Below, piece by piece: positions 23,324 through 36,975 of a DNA stretch of 64,000 nucleotides (its first letter is position 1; each line of letters starts with the position of its first letter). Source of the stretch: Silene conica (taxonomy: Eukaryota > Streptophyta > Magnoliopsida > Caryophyllales > Caryophyllaceae); contig CM055311.2 of NCBI GenBank assembly GCA_029255685.2, positions 16,266,952 to 16,330,951 on the forward strand, read 5' to 3'. Under the pieces are notes generated by a model. That model made no database searches, was not told the origin of the DNA, and was given only the letters and a program-made list of their open reading frames with translations. A program made the translations under genes and the position numbers.

Positions 23324-26300
23324 ATCTCCCACTTGTCCGAGACAAGTGTGTGTTACCAATTCTCTTGCCCTATTACTATCTCCCACTAAATGCATGGCGT
23401 CCTCTCAGGTCGTGCCTGCAATTTATTTAAATCTAGAGTGGTTTATCTCGATCTGGAGTTATAACTACTGACCGGAATTATCTACCATAGATACCTTCCG
23501 AGGGTGACCACGCATTTCTAGTTATTATTCTCCTCGAGTGGCCTAGAGATATTTCTCAACCCTGACAAGGGGTGGACAATTCCTAATCGACTTATTCCTT
23601 CCGGCTGGCCACAACTCATCATAACCCAAAATATGTCCTTATAAACCCCGGTTACGAAGGTGTTAGGACATAAATCAAAGTTAATCTGAAAACTATGTCA
23701 CCTCAGAGAACAGTCATTAGTCCAAGAACTGACTCATGTGAAGCACGATAGATGCTCCTGCCACGACCAGACAGTCTTTTAATAAGCGTACGCCAGAGCT
23801 CTATCGGCGGTTATTAGCCCGGCAAATGTATCTTAACATGCTATGCCTAGGTGATCGATTAGTCATCCCGTATGACTCTATGGCAATTGAACTCGCCATC
23901 AATCGCATCACACATCCGGTTGCATTGAGATGTCACCTCACTTAAGCAACTAGGGGCGAGGTCATGATAATTCAATTCACTTTAATGGGGTTCAATATGG
24001 TCTTACCATCCCATTTGAATTTTACTTGACCTTTCGTGAGTTATAAATAACTCAAACAATTAGTGGATTGTGTCATCCAAGTGGTCAACATTTGATCACC
24101 ATTTAATTTACAATGAGCTTTAGTGCCTCTCGTTCACTTCCTCTATAATTGTAATTATCTTCATATTGGATAAACCAAGTTTACCACGGTTTGTGCGAGC
24201 GTTCGCTTTGCGGATCATATGAATACACGCTCTTTGTTCTTAAGGAGATAAGTCATCTCATGACTAGTGAATAAGATTATGTGCATCGTGTAACTCCTAG
24301 CTACAGTAATGCTTTTACATAACTTGTGAACTTACACATTTTGTAGAATCTTGTGATGACCATGTAGTTAAAATACAAGTCATTGAGATGCATAGTCAAT
24401 GAATGTAAGCCAAAGATTATTATGAATCTTTGCTTGGTATCTTGGAACTTGAGTCTTTGTAAACCTTTTACCCATGACCAAGTTATTTTCCAAAATCTTG
24501 AATTTGTCTTTCATCTTCATTGCAGAATACTTTGACAATTCATTATGGTTTAATCATTGATTTATCACCTGCTTAAACAGGTTATCCTGCAAGCAGTGTA
24601 CATCCAGCTTTACACGATTATACTAATGGCGGAAACATTAGCGAATTTAAACGTATAAAATATAGTGCTTTAAGGTTCGATAAATTTCCATGATCTCATC
24701 ATCGTTATTCTATCTTCATCTCTATGAACAACCTTAATACTAATAAAAATATGTCCTTTACAATCTCAGCCAAACATCCCATGTTCAATTAGATTTAATT
24801 CATATCAATATGTCATCTAGAATTAATAACTTGTATACTTTTCATAAGTATCAATGCTTCATTCCAAACGAGCAATGAGTTGTTTTAGATAACGTTTACT
24901 CCCACTAAACTCTTGTTCTTGCCTGATTCTGAAAATCCCGAAGTCATTCCCATGACTTAATAGGTTCAAATCCTGGAGCGAGAACTCCCACTGAACTTTA
25001 TATTTATGCGTAAATCATAAAGCTCTCACTCAATTCAATGTTCCCTAACATTTAATGAATTGAAATGGTTGGGCCTTAACCATATGTGCTAATAGTCACA
25101 TCCTTTTCAAATACTCTTTCGAAAGGCGGTTATTGAGTTTACTGAATTCATTCTCAATGAATTATTTCACTACTTTCAACAAAGTTACCCTTAACTTTGC
25201 AAACTGCTGACATCCGCATGTCAATCTATGCTTCTCTCAATAAATCTCATTTATTAGCATGTATATCTTATAAATTTCATGGTCTTTAGAATTTGCATTG
25301 CCACATTTAGATCACCATCTAAATCCAAGAACCCTTTCTTGAGCCTTTGCAAAATCTTTTAATTTGAATAATTTTCTTCGAGTGTCCTCCCGTAGTTTTT
25401 ATAAGAGTCTTTTCTTATGGTATATAATTTTGTGTGTGGGAACTTTCAGTTCCCCACATTTATCTTATCTTATACTGTACGAGGACTCTATCATGGATTT
25501 TATCCATGTATAGAATTTTTCCTTACAAACTTTAAGAATTTATTCTTAAAGTATCCTCCCTGGCCGGGGCCGTTGGGATCACAAGGCGTAGATTTTTACC
25601 AAATCGTAGATCTTATCCATAACTTAATCTACCTTTATAATCATAAGGCGTAGATTTTTCAAATCGTAGATCCCATCCACAACTTAATCTACCTTCTAAA
25701 TCTCCTACACAACCAAAACACAATAAATCCTACTATTCATCAATAGATCATATCCACTGTGCTACTCAAAATCATATGTTATTTGTGGCTTTTCAAATTT
25801 CTCCCACTCTATCTTTGTAATAATAATCTCATTTCATTATCAAAGATAGCCACTAAGGCCACAAGCAATGACTTTGATGTTGGTTTGTGTACCCTTATGA
25901 TTTATTACATAAAATATTCGATGTAAAGCTTAGATAGTTTTGGATGGTTGATAACTTTTCCTCTTAATTGAGTTCTAAACTTAATTTGCTTTTGATTTGA
26001 TTTAAATCAAGTATCCTATACTTATTCGGTTTCAATGGTTATACATCGAAATGTAACAATCAATTCTATTTTATGTTCAAGATTTGCAAGTGTTTAAACT
26101 AATTAAGAACATAATTATAAAACCGATGGTGACTTGGGTTGAAAACCAAGTCACTACATCATCCAAAATACAACAAATTGTTCAAGGATTACCCTTTCCT
26201 CGTCCAACAAGGAAATTAAACATAGGTTCTAAATTGTTCTTACAACACTTGAAATACTAGCAAAATAAGTGAAAAACAAAGCTCCTTGATCATCCCGAGT

Positions 26301-26427
26301 AGAGCTACTCTTAGTTCCCTTGATCCATCATGCATGTTTTTCTTTTCCCTTATCTTTGCTTTCATGCCCTAATTCAAGTAAGAAGAGCATTCACATCACA
26401 ACTTGTATCATAATACATTAGTTGAGA
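23324..26427 (-). other. non-coding 3' half of the gag-only element
   Basis: About 3.1 kb between the gag stop and the 3' LTR, where a copia element would carry pol. I saw no open frame with protease, integrase or RT motifs on either strand. Near 25576-25700 a short segment containing GGCGTAGATTTTT is duplicated in tandem. The region may hold diverged pol remains or acquired sequence. Confidence 0.6.
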
Positions 26428-27336
26428 TTAACATAAAATTGGGATAGTTATCATACCAACTGGAAGAATTTTCCCAGCTTTGAGATCGCTGAGATACTTG
26501 GAACAGTTCCTCTTCCAATGTCCTTTGCCATTGCAATAAAAGCACTTAGCTCCTTGATGAGGGCTCTTCTTGGAATTTGAGGTGCTTGCCTCAGAAGACA
26601 CTTTCTTTGAACCTTTGGAAGGTTGCTTCCCTTTTGCCTTACCCTTCCTTTTGAACTTTCATTTGCTCTTAACATCAATGTTGAGCACATCCTTAGGGGC
26701 ACTAACATTTAGGCCCATATCCCTTTCAGCTTGCACGATCATATTGTGCAATTCATCGAGAGAGATGTCTTGGTTTCTCATGTTGAAATTCACCCGGAAT
26801 TGTACATAAGTTTTCACCTTAGACAAGGAGTGGAGGATTCTGTCAATCACAAGTTCCTTAGGAATGTCCACTTGATTCATCCTTAGGGTTTCTACATGCT
26901 CAATTAACTTGAGCACATGTGGGCTAACCTTTTGCCCCTCCTTAAGGTTGAGATCAAAGAAGGCCGATGCCGCCTCGTATTGGACAATTCTCGAAGCCTT
27001 CGAGAACATTGTCACAAGCCTGGAGTAGATCTCATAGGCCGTGCCAATCTTTATGGCACTCCTTTGGAGTTCCGGCTCCATCGAGAAGATCAAAACATTT
27101 TTGATTGCCGCAGACTCCTTCTGATAAGTATCATAGGGTCGCCTTGCTGCTGCGGTGGCATTTTCTGCAGGTTCAAGAGGTGATTCTTCGATGAGGAATT
27201 CGGTCTTACCGTCACCTTCCGCCGCCAACAATAGTTGGGCATCCCAATCGGCAAAGTTTGCCCCATTATTTTCTAGCTTACAACGATCCATGAAGGAACG
27301 TAACCATGAAGTGTTTGAAGTAGTGGTAGCGGTCAT
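26428..27336 (-). pseudogene. copia-type Gag polyprotein with one internal stop
   Basis: The minus-strand frame starts ATG at 27336 (MTATTTSNTSWLRSFMDRC), matches the UBN2/retrotran_gag_2 type of Gag (WDAQLLLAAEG, then QYEAASAFFDL and MNQVDIPKELVIDRIL) and ends at TAA 26428-26430, 303 codons in all. A TGA at 26659-26661 interrupts it just after the capsid part. Beyond it, in the same frame, come a basic linker and a perfect CCHC knuckle, CFYCNGKGHWKRNC. Gag would form the particle and bind RNA. With only one stop, decay is recent or mild. Confidence 0.9.
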
Positions 27337-29807
27337 GATTGATATTGATTTGAAGACTTAACTACAAAATTTTAAACATATGAAGGAATTAAATGCTAAT
27401 CGTTTTTATGTTCATTTTAACTTGTAAACATATTTATCAAGCTAATGCATCTATAAAATGACCTCTATCCAATTTTATAAATGATTCCAAGACCCAAACT
27501 CATACTACCGAAATCGTGAACCACTGGAACTCCGACCCAATGATATGGTTTGGTGGGTTAAAATAAACCGGTTCTACCATAGAACTCTTGGTTGATGACA
27601 AATCATAATTTATTCATCTTAGCCCGAAACACATTGACCACTGGTCCTCTACACTTTCGTTGAGTACCAACCAAAATCCAATTGCATCGAGATGCGATCC
27701 GCCCACTGGACTGAATCCACCTCATTGCCCCACTTATCCTACGTAATGAGGTTCGTACTGCCCACTGGACTAGCACCACCCCACGAAATAGAAGCTCATG
27801 GGTTCTACTATTTGGTAAGGGTAATCTCAATTGTTTTGTTTAATATAGAGGTCTTGTCAATTTATTATCTATCTCCTTTAAGTGAATTAAATTGGTAAAC
27901 TTGATAATTATAATTGACACGGTCGTTTTAACGATCTAAACTAGTATGCATGTTTATGGCGACTTGGCTATGCATGCAAACATATTAAAAATGCAAGAAT
28001 AAAAGCAATAAAGCAATAAAATCCTAGTATGGTCTTCCTAGTAATAGTAAAAACTAATTAACTATTACAAATTCGGAAACCAACTCCATGGTCCCTTGAA
28101 CTTCATTGGCACGCCATCCAAGAAAACACCGTCTTGTCGGAACTCCTTTTCGTATTGCACCGTCTTTTGGATCTCCGGAATTACAATAAAATAATACAAC
28201 TACTCTATTGTAAAACTGAAAATTAAATTTAAATTACAAACCCGTGATACGAAATCACATAAATTACAACCGAATCAATATTCTCTTTCATTACGGGTAA
28301 TATTGATTAAAACTAAGGCCATACTAAGAAAAATTACATAATTCCAAATTATATAAAAACATTCAAATATGACATTCACATTAAATAAAATGCAATAATA
28401 AAATATGTATGCACATGCTCAATTTTTAATGCCAAATCGCCTTATGGGAGCAAATATCTCATATTTGCTTACGGTTTTTACGGATATGCGCGACTTTAAC
28501 TATTAAAATCATCAAAATTACATAAATCTAATTTATGTCCAAGTTAATCATCCTAACATACTTTAGGAATCAATGTTTAGTGTCTACTAATGTTGATCAT
28601 GATTTAACTTGATTTTGCATTATTGTTCATAAATTACTTGTATTTTCGGGAAAAATAAACAAAACATGGTCAAATGAGTCAATAAAATTCAAAATTCAAA
28701 ATTCAAAAATTTTAAACTTTCTGGAAATTTTCTAAAAATTCAGAAATTAATAAAATGGTCTTATGCAAAGATTTATAGTTTATTTCTTAAATAAATCGTA
28801 TAATAGTCGTTTTTATGGTTAAAAATCCGATTTAAATTATAAAAACTTGCAATAAATTGCCATAAATTTTTAGTCATCCTAAAATATATATTAGAATCTG
28901 AAAATGACCAAAAATTACAGACCATACTCAAAAATTTTATTTTATGACTCATAAATTACGATTATTCGCTAATTAACTCATTAAAAATTAATAATCATAA
29001 AAACACAAACTTTTTATATCCAACTTTTAGATCTGATGTTCCTATTATATAATACATCTATGGGTAAAATTTTATGCCATAATATTAAGATTAACTATTT
29101 TTAACACAATAAGTCATTATTTCCCCGATTTTAACTATTAAAATCATAAAACATGCATCACTTGAGAATAAATTCTCAAAACTTATATACATTCTTTAAA
29201 TATTGCATGTCACATTGTGTAAAGTTTTTATGGCAAAATTCCAACTATAACTATTAAAGTCGAATTTGAGTCACTTTTAATGCGATTTTTACTATAAAAA
29301 TCATTAATCATGCAAAATAAGTCCAATAATTTCGAAAATTCATACAGGTACTTTATATATTGCATGTGACGTCTCATAAAAATTTTAAGGTCAAATTTGA
29401 AATACAACCTCCTATACCCATTTTTACTCATATTATGACTATTTATCTCATAAAATTCATAATCCATGCATAATAACTCCATTTGTTACGAAAATTCATA
29501 TACAATATATAAAATATGCATGTGAGAACATATCAAAAAATCTCGGCCAGCAGTTATGTTTTACTATTTTTCCCATTAATTGTTGTTTAAAACCGATTTA
29601 AACTACAAAATATACAAATAAATATAAAAATGAACAATAAAAATCCATAAAATTATTTTTATGTCCTAAAACCATTTTAGAAAAATAAAATTTAACATAC
29701 AAAAATTATTTTGTGATTTATCATAATAAATACAAAAATTTCGAGATATGTATGTTTGTCCGTTTAACATAAAACATGAATCCGATCATGCATGCAACAA
29801 CCGTAAA
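27337..29807 (-). other. long untranslated leader of the gag-only element
   Basis: Nearly 2.5 kb lies between the primer site and the gag start. It is AT-rich and non-coding, with blocks that recur in the matching leader of the second element (61197-63835). The conserved block next to gag includes the segment around 28080-28160, which corresponds in reverse complement to about 63060-63165. Confidence 0.75.
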
Positions 29808-29819
29808 GCTCTGATACCA
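29808..29819 (-). other. primer binding site of the gag-only element (initiator tRNA-Met)
   Basis: GCTCTGATACCA on the plus strand is the reverse complement of TGGTATCAGAGC. It lies two bases inside the right LTR and fixes the element's orientation as minus. Confidence 0.95.
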
Positions 29820-29821
29820 CT

Positions 29822-31129
29822 TGTTGGAAACTAAGTTCCTGATTTTATACTCAAAACTAATGTGAGTTTTGTTTCTTTAAGTTTAGGTTATAAAACTTAA
29901 TAAAATCTTATGCATGCATGATGATATCATAAGATGTGATTGTCCATACGTTGGTTTTAGAAGGTTTATACTCAATAATCACCTATTACTTGAGTCTTCA
30001 ATAACCGAAATACCCTTATAACGATCTAACAAAAATTGTCTCCAAAAGATACGTATCAAGGACCCGATCTCAAACTAAGACTATTTTTGTTACTAGAAAA
30101 TAGAATTAGTATACTAGAAATAATAATAATATTACTCTTATAATATTATTAATATGGAAATAAATTTCTTACTTGAAGAACTATTTTTAAGCACTACAAG
30201 CATGAATATGAGATGTAGTAGTTATGGGAGATATATGTTAGTAACAATAGCAAGAAGGACTAACTTTGTTGTGCATGCATTGAGTAGTATTTATAGAGCA
30301 AAATAATGCTCATATGCAAGAGCATATGGCCGGCCATCCTAAGCCATTCATGGCTTATGCATGGTCTCTTACATCTTACACAAAAGCAAGCAAGATACCT
30401 TACATTATTCCTTTTGCATAACACTCAACCTTTGCATACTAGCACACACAATCTCATTGTTTATTCAAGCATACAACTTCCACATATATACTACATTACA
30501 TGGCTGAAATGGGGTCTAAAATGGACCCATTTTATCTTTGTCAATTGTGTTAATTTGTAACATGTCACATATGTTCCATAACACATGACCCAATTTGTTA
30601 ATTATGCAATTTTAACTATTAAAATTCATAATTCACAATTTTATGACATTTAAATAATTATACTAATAATTCGAAATTATTATTTTATAAAATGTAATAT
30701 CATAATTTTAATTACAACTCTTTGTAATTTTATGATCAACCGTGTTCATTCTCAATTTAATCGTTTCCCAAACGAATAAATAAAAACCAAGTAATAAAAC
30801 GATTTTATTACTTTGACTATAATTATTATAATCCCATTATAAAATATTCGTCATGTAAAATTATATCTAAATTTCCAGTTATTATTTAATTTGTATCCAA
30901 TACAATATTAATTAATTATTCCATTGAGACGGAATTCCCTAAACATATGACATTAAGGGATCAACTGATCACCACCATCATATGACGATAATGTCAAACT
31001 CTAGACAGCCAATCATTATCGGTAAATGCTGATCAGTCGACTTTAAAAGAGTAACACTCCCAGTTGTGTTTCATTCAAATGAGTTTTAATTACGTCAACA
31101 CACTATTGTCGAGGACACTTCCTCCAACA
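29822..31129 (-). mobile_element. 5' LTR of the minus-strand gag-only element (right LTR)
   Basis: 1308 bp, same ends as the left LTR. A short extra stretch near 30107-30121 (TTAGTATACTAGAAA) accounts for most of the length difference. The second copy of the CGTAA duplication follows directly. Confidence 0.95.
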
Positions 31130-31831
31130 CGTAAACCTTTACTTGACTCGCTGTCCATGAGAGGAAAGAGGGGGGAAATGTGGAGGGTGTGGCTGAGCTA
31201 TGAGACTTTGGCGCTGTTTTGTTACGTTTGTGGCAGGATGGGCCATAGGGAGAAAGACTGTGGGGAACGGAAGGGCCCCATTGGGGAAGGCAGGAAGTTT
31301 GGGGAATGGTTGAAGGCATCGTCGTGGAAGGTAGTTCGAAAAGAGGATAATCTGACGGGTATGGGTACGAGGGTTGGGAGGAGGGTAGTTTTTGCTAATG
31401 AGGAGAGGGGGAAGGTTGAGGATCAGGATATTAGTCGAATGGTAGAACTTCTAAGGGGAACATCGATTTCTAAGGGCGAGAAAGTGAGCGACAGAGAGGA
31501 GTCGTCTAATACGTCCTACACGTCCAAATGTACCTCAAAAGCGCCTGAAGTAAATCCTGGGCAGGAGGAGAAAGGATCCAACTGTTACGCAGGGACGAAA
31601 AGTGAAGATTTGGAAGGGGATTCGACCTTCTAGTGGGGAGGCAGGGAGTTGATTGGCGAAAGAGTCTGAAGTGGGGCGTAAGGGGAAGGGGCAAAAATAA
31701 AATGATGTGGACGCAGAAGTAGACGAGAGGGGTAGTGAGGCTTCGAAAAAGCAACGAACGGGAGGGCTTAAGGACGGGGACGTATGTGTGTTAGTAGCGG
31801 TGACTGGCGAAGTCCAGCACCACGAACAACA
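31130..31831 (+). pseudogene. LINE ORF1, third part (CCHC knuckle and tail)
   Basis: ORF1 resumes after the CGTAA duplication with KPLLDSLSMRGKRGEMWRV and a CX2CX4HX4C knuckle, CYVCGRMGHREKDC (31219-31260). A hydrophilic, basic and acidic tail follows. The main frame stops at 31631-31633. A weaker continuation in another frame runs to about 31830, so the tail is probably frameshifted. Confidence 0.85.
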
Positions 31832-34800
31832 ATGAAAATCCTAAGTTGGAACTGTGAAGGGTTGGGCAATCCCTTGACAGTTGGGTCGCTCCGGGATAGG
31901 TGTTGGAGGGAATGCCCGAACATTGTCTTTGTAATAGAGACAATGATGAACGCGAAGGAGTTGGAAAAAATTCGAAAAAAGTGTGGTTTTACAACGGGTA
32001 TATGTCTGAACAGTAGGGGGCACTCGGGTGGCCCAGGTCTGTGGTGGAGGGATGTCAACGCACAGCTTGTCTCCTACGATAACCACCATATTATGGTGGA
32101 GGTTGTGGATGAGAGGGGGGTTCCTACGTGGAGGGCTGCGGGGATCTATGGGTGGCCGAAAACGAACAATAAGCATAGAACATGGGAGCTGATGAGGCGT
32201 CTTTGCGGAGCTAGTGGGGTCCCTATCATCCTCTTCGGTGATTTCAACGAGATTGTTTGTGGAGGCGAGAAAGAGGGAGGTGCGATTAGATGGGAGTCGT
32301 TAATGGATGCGTTTCGAGGGGCCATTGATGATTGTGGCCTTTGTGATTTGGGATTCAGGGGGAATAAATTTACCTGGCAAATGGGGAGTTCTATTGAAAC
32401 AATGATTCGGGAGAGACTTGACCGAGCTCTATGTACGACGGATTGGTCCTATGCTTTCCCTAATACTGTGGTTCACCATTTTCCGATATATGCGTCCGAT
32501 TATGCGGCCATCCTAATCCATCCATGTCAACCCTAAACTCGGAGACGGTCCCGGCGTCATTTCATGTTCGAACCTTTTTTGGTCTCGGATGATCAGTGTG
32601 AAGGAGTGGTTAAGGAAGCTTGGGAGGGTGAGAGGGGAGGTATCGTGGCTGGGAAAATTCCGGCTTGTGCGTAGAGCTTATCGAGGTGGGCACGTGAGAA
32701 GTTCGGAGACATAAAGAAAAGGATAAGGGAGCATGAGGCAGACCTTGAGTATTGGCAAAAACAACCACCTTCCGGGGAGATGTTGGCGCAATGCAAGCAA
32801 CTTGTCAAGGAGGTTGATGAACTTCGAACCCAAGTAAAAACCTATTGGTACACTCGAGCTCGGAAATGCGAGCTTTGAGATGGGGACAAAAACACAAGTT
32901 ACTTTCACCATAAGGCGAGCCAAAGAAAACGCAGGAACCGAATTGAGGGGATAGAGGACAGTGATGGAGCTTGGTGCACTCGGGATGACGATGTGGCTCG
33001 GGTTATTGAGGAGTATTTTGGTGACCTTTTTTCGACCAGCAACCCGACTCAATTTGATAAAGTGCTACACTGTATCCCCACGGTGGTGTCGGAGGAGATG
33101 AACACTGCGCTTGATGCACCGCTTACGGATGATGAAATTAAATCAGCCATGTTTTGTATGCATCCGAACAAAGCGTCGGGACCTGACGGTATGCACGCTC
33201 TCTTTTACCAAAAATTTTGGCATATTGTGGGGTTGGACTTATGTGACTACATTAGGAGCTGGTGGGAGGGGGATGCTAATATTGATGACATTAACAAAAC
33301 TTCTATTGTCCTAATTCCTAAGAGTCAATCTCCAAGAAAAATCACTGAATACCGTCCTATCAGTTTGTGTAACGTCTTGTACAAAATTATCTCCAAGATT
33401 TTTGCAAATCGCCTCAAACCTTTAATTAATGGTATTGTCTCGGAAAACCAAAGCGCCTTTACCCCGGGTAGATTGATTACGGATAATGCTCTCATTGCTT
33501 TTGAAGTCTTCCTTGCGATGAAACGTGGTGGTGAAGGTAGACATGGAAACGTTTCCCTTAAACTTGATGTGAGTAAGGCTTATGATCGGGTGGAGTGGGT
33601 TTTCCTTGATGAAGTGATGCATAAGATGGGGTTCTCCTCGGTTTGGAGAAATAGGGTGATGACTTGTGTTTCTACCGTGATCCATGCGATTCGAATCAAT
33701 GGGAGCCTTACTGGGGCGGTTCGGCCTAGTCGTGGTCTTCGTCAAGGAGATCCCATATCACCATATCTCTTCCTTTTTTTGCAGATGCCTTTTCTTATCT
33801 TCTACAAGCGGCAGTGAGGGAGGGGAGAATCCATGGGGCGCAGATGTGTCGGGGTGCACCCCGCATCTCCCATCTTTTCTTTGCTGATGACAGTATTCTA
33901 TTTGCTAGAGCTAATATGCGTGAATGCTCCACGATTGCTGAAATTATCAGTACCTATGAGAGAGCATCCGGTCAGAAAATTAATTATTCCAAGTCGGAAG
34001 TAGTATTTAGCAAAAGAGTTACGGTATCAGGGAGGGAGGGGTCGGGCTGATTCGTGCCTTGGGTGTTCGCGAGGTGGACTGCCACGAGAAGTACTTGGTC
34101 TTACCTATTATCATCGGCAAATCCAAAAAAACATTTTTTGCAAATATCAAGGATAGGATTTGGAAAAGGTCCAGGGCTGGGAGGAGAAGCTGTTATCTAT
34201 GCCAGGAAAGGAAATTCTCATCAAAACGGTTGTCCAAGCTATCCCGACTTATATGATGAGTCTTTTTGCTCTTCCGGAGGGCCTTATAGATGAGATACAT
34301 GCTATTATGGCTCGCTTCTGGTGGGGATCGACGGAAAGTAAGAAGAAAATTCACTGGTGGAGGTGGGAAAGGCTATGTACGGCGAAGGGGAAAGGCGGGA
34401 TGGGGTTCCGTAATCTCAAGGTCTTTAACCAAGCGCTTCTAGCTAAGCAGGTATGGCGTATGGAAACGAATTCGAGGACTCTGGTGAGTCGGGTCCTCAA
34501 GGCTCGGTACTTTAAACATACATCAATTCTTGAAGCTAACCGAGGGCATGATCCGAGTTTTGCTTGGCGAAGTATATGGGGTGCGAAACAAGTCTTGTTG
34601 GATGGGTTTTGTTGGCGAATAGGAAATGGGAGGTCTGTGAAGGTGTGGGAAGATCGATAGTTACCGAGCGTACGTGGGGGCATAATACCTACGGTCAATA
34701 TGGAGGCGAACCCAGAAATGCGTATGGATGAGTTGATTGAATCAAATACTAGGGAGTGGAACGAGGGGCTGCTCTGCGAGTTATTCACGGCTAGCGAGGC

Positions 34801-35930
34801 TAGTAGAATCCTTAGTATCTCACTGTGCCATAATGCCCAGGAAGACCAGTTGTATTGGTGGCCGACGAAGGATGGGGAATACTCGGTTAAGACTGGGTAT
34901 TGGATGGGTATGAGTGACAATGGAGGGCGGCAAGAAGGGGAGGTGCTGGGAGAGGAGCCCATGCTATGGAAAACCATATGGGGCCTTCCGGTCCCGCCTA
35001 AGCTCATCCACTTCCTATGGAGACCAAGTACGGGTATGCTAGCAGTCAAGGAAAACCTCTTTCGAAGGCATTGTTGTAGTGATGCGGTGTGCCCGTTCTG
35101 CGAGTCGGCTATTGAGACAGTTTATCATGCTCTGTATGGCTGCAATCAGACGAGGAGTTTCTGGGAGTCGAGTGGTTTGGAGGCCGTTCTTGCGCATATA
35201 CCAGCTTTGTCTTTTGGGCGGTGGCTTCTTGAAGCCCTTCGGCTGATGAATGGCGAGGAGAGGGGCGGTTTTTTGGGACTGTTATGGGCTATGTGGGTTA
35301 GTCGAAATAATGTTCTTTTCGAGGAGATGTAGAGGAACCCGGAAGTGGTTGTGATGGGTTTGGTGCGAATGATGAGGGATTACCAGGCGTTGCGGGGACG
35401 GGAGGGCGTACTCATTCGCTTAGGGACGCCATGGTGCCAGGAGTTCGCTCTTGGATGGCTCCAATTGCGGGGGTGCTCAAGATTAATATGGATGCCGCTT
35501 TCTTTGGAGAGGATGACGTAGGGCTCGGGGCGGTCGGAAGGAATGACAAAGGAGAGATCATGTTCGTGGCAATGAAGCGTAGGCGTGCAGGTTGGTCGGT
35601 CGAGATAGCGGAGGCGAAGGCGGTATTTTTGGCTTGGAGATTGCGCAGAAGCTAGGCTTTGAGTGTGTGGCATCGGAAACGGATTCTCTCACTGTGGCGC
35701 GAGCTTTAGCTAAACGTGATCGATCCCGGAGCTTTCTTGGTCTCTATATTAGTGAGGCGTGTGTCTTGTTTTCTTATTTTGATTTTAGAGGTATTACTCA
35801 TGTAAGGCGAGGAGGAAATACAGTCGCTCACATGGTTGCTAGACTTTGCACAGCCATAGGCGAAGAACAGGTGCTTGTTTCTGATTTTCCGGACCCCGTC
35901 ACCAGTTTGGCGGAGCTCGACTTAATATAA
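31832..35930 (+). pseudogene. LINE ORF2: endonuclease, reverse transcriptase, RNase H
   Basis: It starts MKILSWNCEGLGNPLT at 31832, the usual opening of plant L1 ORF2 with an AP-type endonuclease (ILFGDFNEI near 32226, RLDRALCT near 32413). After a TAA at 32534 the linker continues in another frame, with a TGA near 32876. Reverse transcriptase runs from about 33130 (NKASGPDG, KLDVSKAYDRVEW, LRQGDPISPYLF) and its catalytic FADD lies near 33880. Frame changes occur near 33779 and 34030. A zf-RVT-like region follows (about 34860-35160). A C-terminal RNase H (KINMDAAFFG, then ETDSLTVARAL) ends at a TAA at 35928. At least five breaks make this a dead copy. Confidence 0.92.
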
Positions 35931-35955
35931 TGTTTCCCGCATTCCCTTAAAAAAA

Positions 35956-36975
35956 CATAAACCAAACAACTCTTATATAAGCATATTTGCCCTAATATTG
36001 AACCTAATTAATCTAAAAACTTAAACAATGGATTCTAGTCCTCCAATTATTGAAGTAATGCTATTTATTATAGCAAATTATTGATACTTTTTGTTGAAAT
36101 TATTAGGTTTAATTCGTTTTCTGAAATTATATATTTAAACACAATATTATTAGGGTTTGTGGGTGGTGAATGGCACGGCGGTCGGCGTGGGGTTACGAGT
36201 ATAAATGTGTAATTGGCGTCGACGTCGTTGATTTTGTGTTGTGTGCCTGTGTTACGTCTTGTTTGTTTCATAACTTTTTTTTTCTCTTTTTTAATATTAA
36301 TTTGTTTGTACGTGAAATTGTCGTATTGTTTGTTTTTCATTTCTTTTTAGTATTAATTATGTTTGTACCGTGAATTGTTGTGTTTTTTTTGTTTTTGTTA
36401 ATATTAGTTAATTTATTCTTTTTTTTGGGAGGGGTGCAGGTGCGGGCGGCGGTAGGATCGTCGGAGCAGGGTGGTGGGTGCGGGGCAAGGGGAACGGAAG
36501 TCGGCGGCCGAAGTTTGTGAACGGAGTAGTGTTTGGTTGGGGTTAAAGGGGATGAAGGATGAGAGAAAAAAATCAAATGAGATCTGTGATGAAAAAAAGT
36601 GACAAGGGTAATATGGTAGAAATCGTATGTAAAAGAGTAAATTCCGTATGTGAAAAAACACGTCCATATTTTTATAAGTTTGGCCTGACCCGTGTCCTGC
36701 CCAAGCCCGCAAACGATCAGCTCTACAAGAGAGGTAATGAGAATAATATGTTGGTGTATTGAAACATTGACCTTAGACAAGGAAAACCTACAACGAGCTA
36801 CTAGACCAACATAGTTAATATATCTATTAATTACACAAACTTATACTTATTTTTTAACGTCTATACACCCTTCCATATCCGCCAACATAAGGAAAGTCTG
36901 GAAAAATGGTATCATGATCCCGAGAGATGACACGTGGGAGGGAGTGGGATTAAATACGATGGATAAATTATCTTA
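35956..36975. other. intergenic stretch without recognised features
   Basis: AT-rich apart from a short GC-rich patch at about 36430-36530. I found no convincing gene, repeat boundary or RNA gene here. Confidence 0.5.

Larger units (their letters stand above)
22030..31129 (-). mobile_element. copia-type gag-only LTR retrotransposon (TR-GAG-like), minus strand
   Basis: A 9.1 kb element with two LTRs of about 1.3 kb, TSD CGTAA, a tRNA-Met primer site next to the right LTR and a polypurine tract next to the left LTR, so it is oriented on the minus strand. The only recognisable protein is a copia-type Gag with a CCHC knuckle. No protease, integrase or reverse transcriptase is visible in the 3.1 kb downstream of gag. 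This matches non-autonomous gag-bearing LTR elements described in plants as TR-GAG. A related element starts at 59929 on the plus strand. Confidence 0.92.
11720..35955 (+). mobile_element. L1-type LINE in three parts, interrupted by two LTR retrotransposons
   Basis: The LINE parts are 11720-11958, 21841-22029 and 31130-35955, about 5.2 kb in all. ORF1 carries a DUF4283-like domain and a CCHC knuckle. ORF2 carries endonuclease, reverse transcriptase, a zf-RVT-like region and a C-terminal RNase H, the layout of plant L1-type LINEs. It ends in a short A-run (35949-35955). The ORF1 frame runs through both insertion points once the insert and one copy of each 5 bp duplication are removed, which proves the nesting order. 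The 5' end is missing. Several stops and frameshifts in ORF2 show that it is an old, dead copy. Confidence 0.92.

Noticed and set aside
36413-36780. Overlapping minus-strand frames of 99-147 codons
   Set aside because: Low-complexity composition, no domain, no splice or promoter context.
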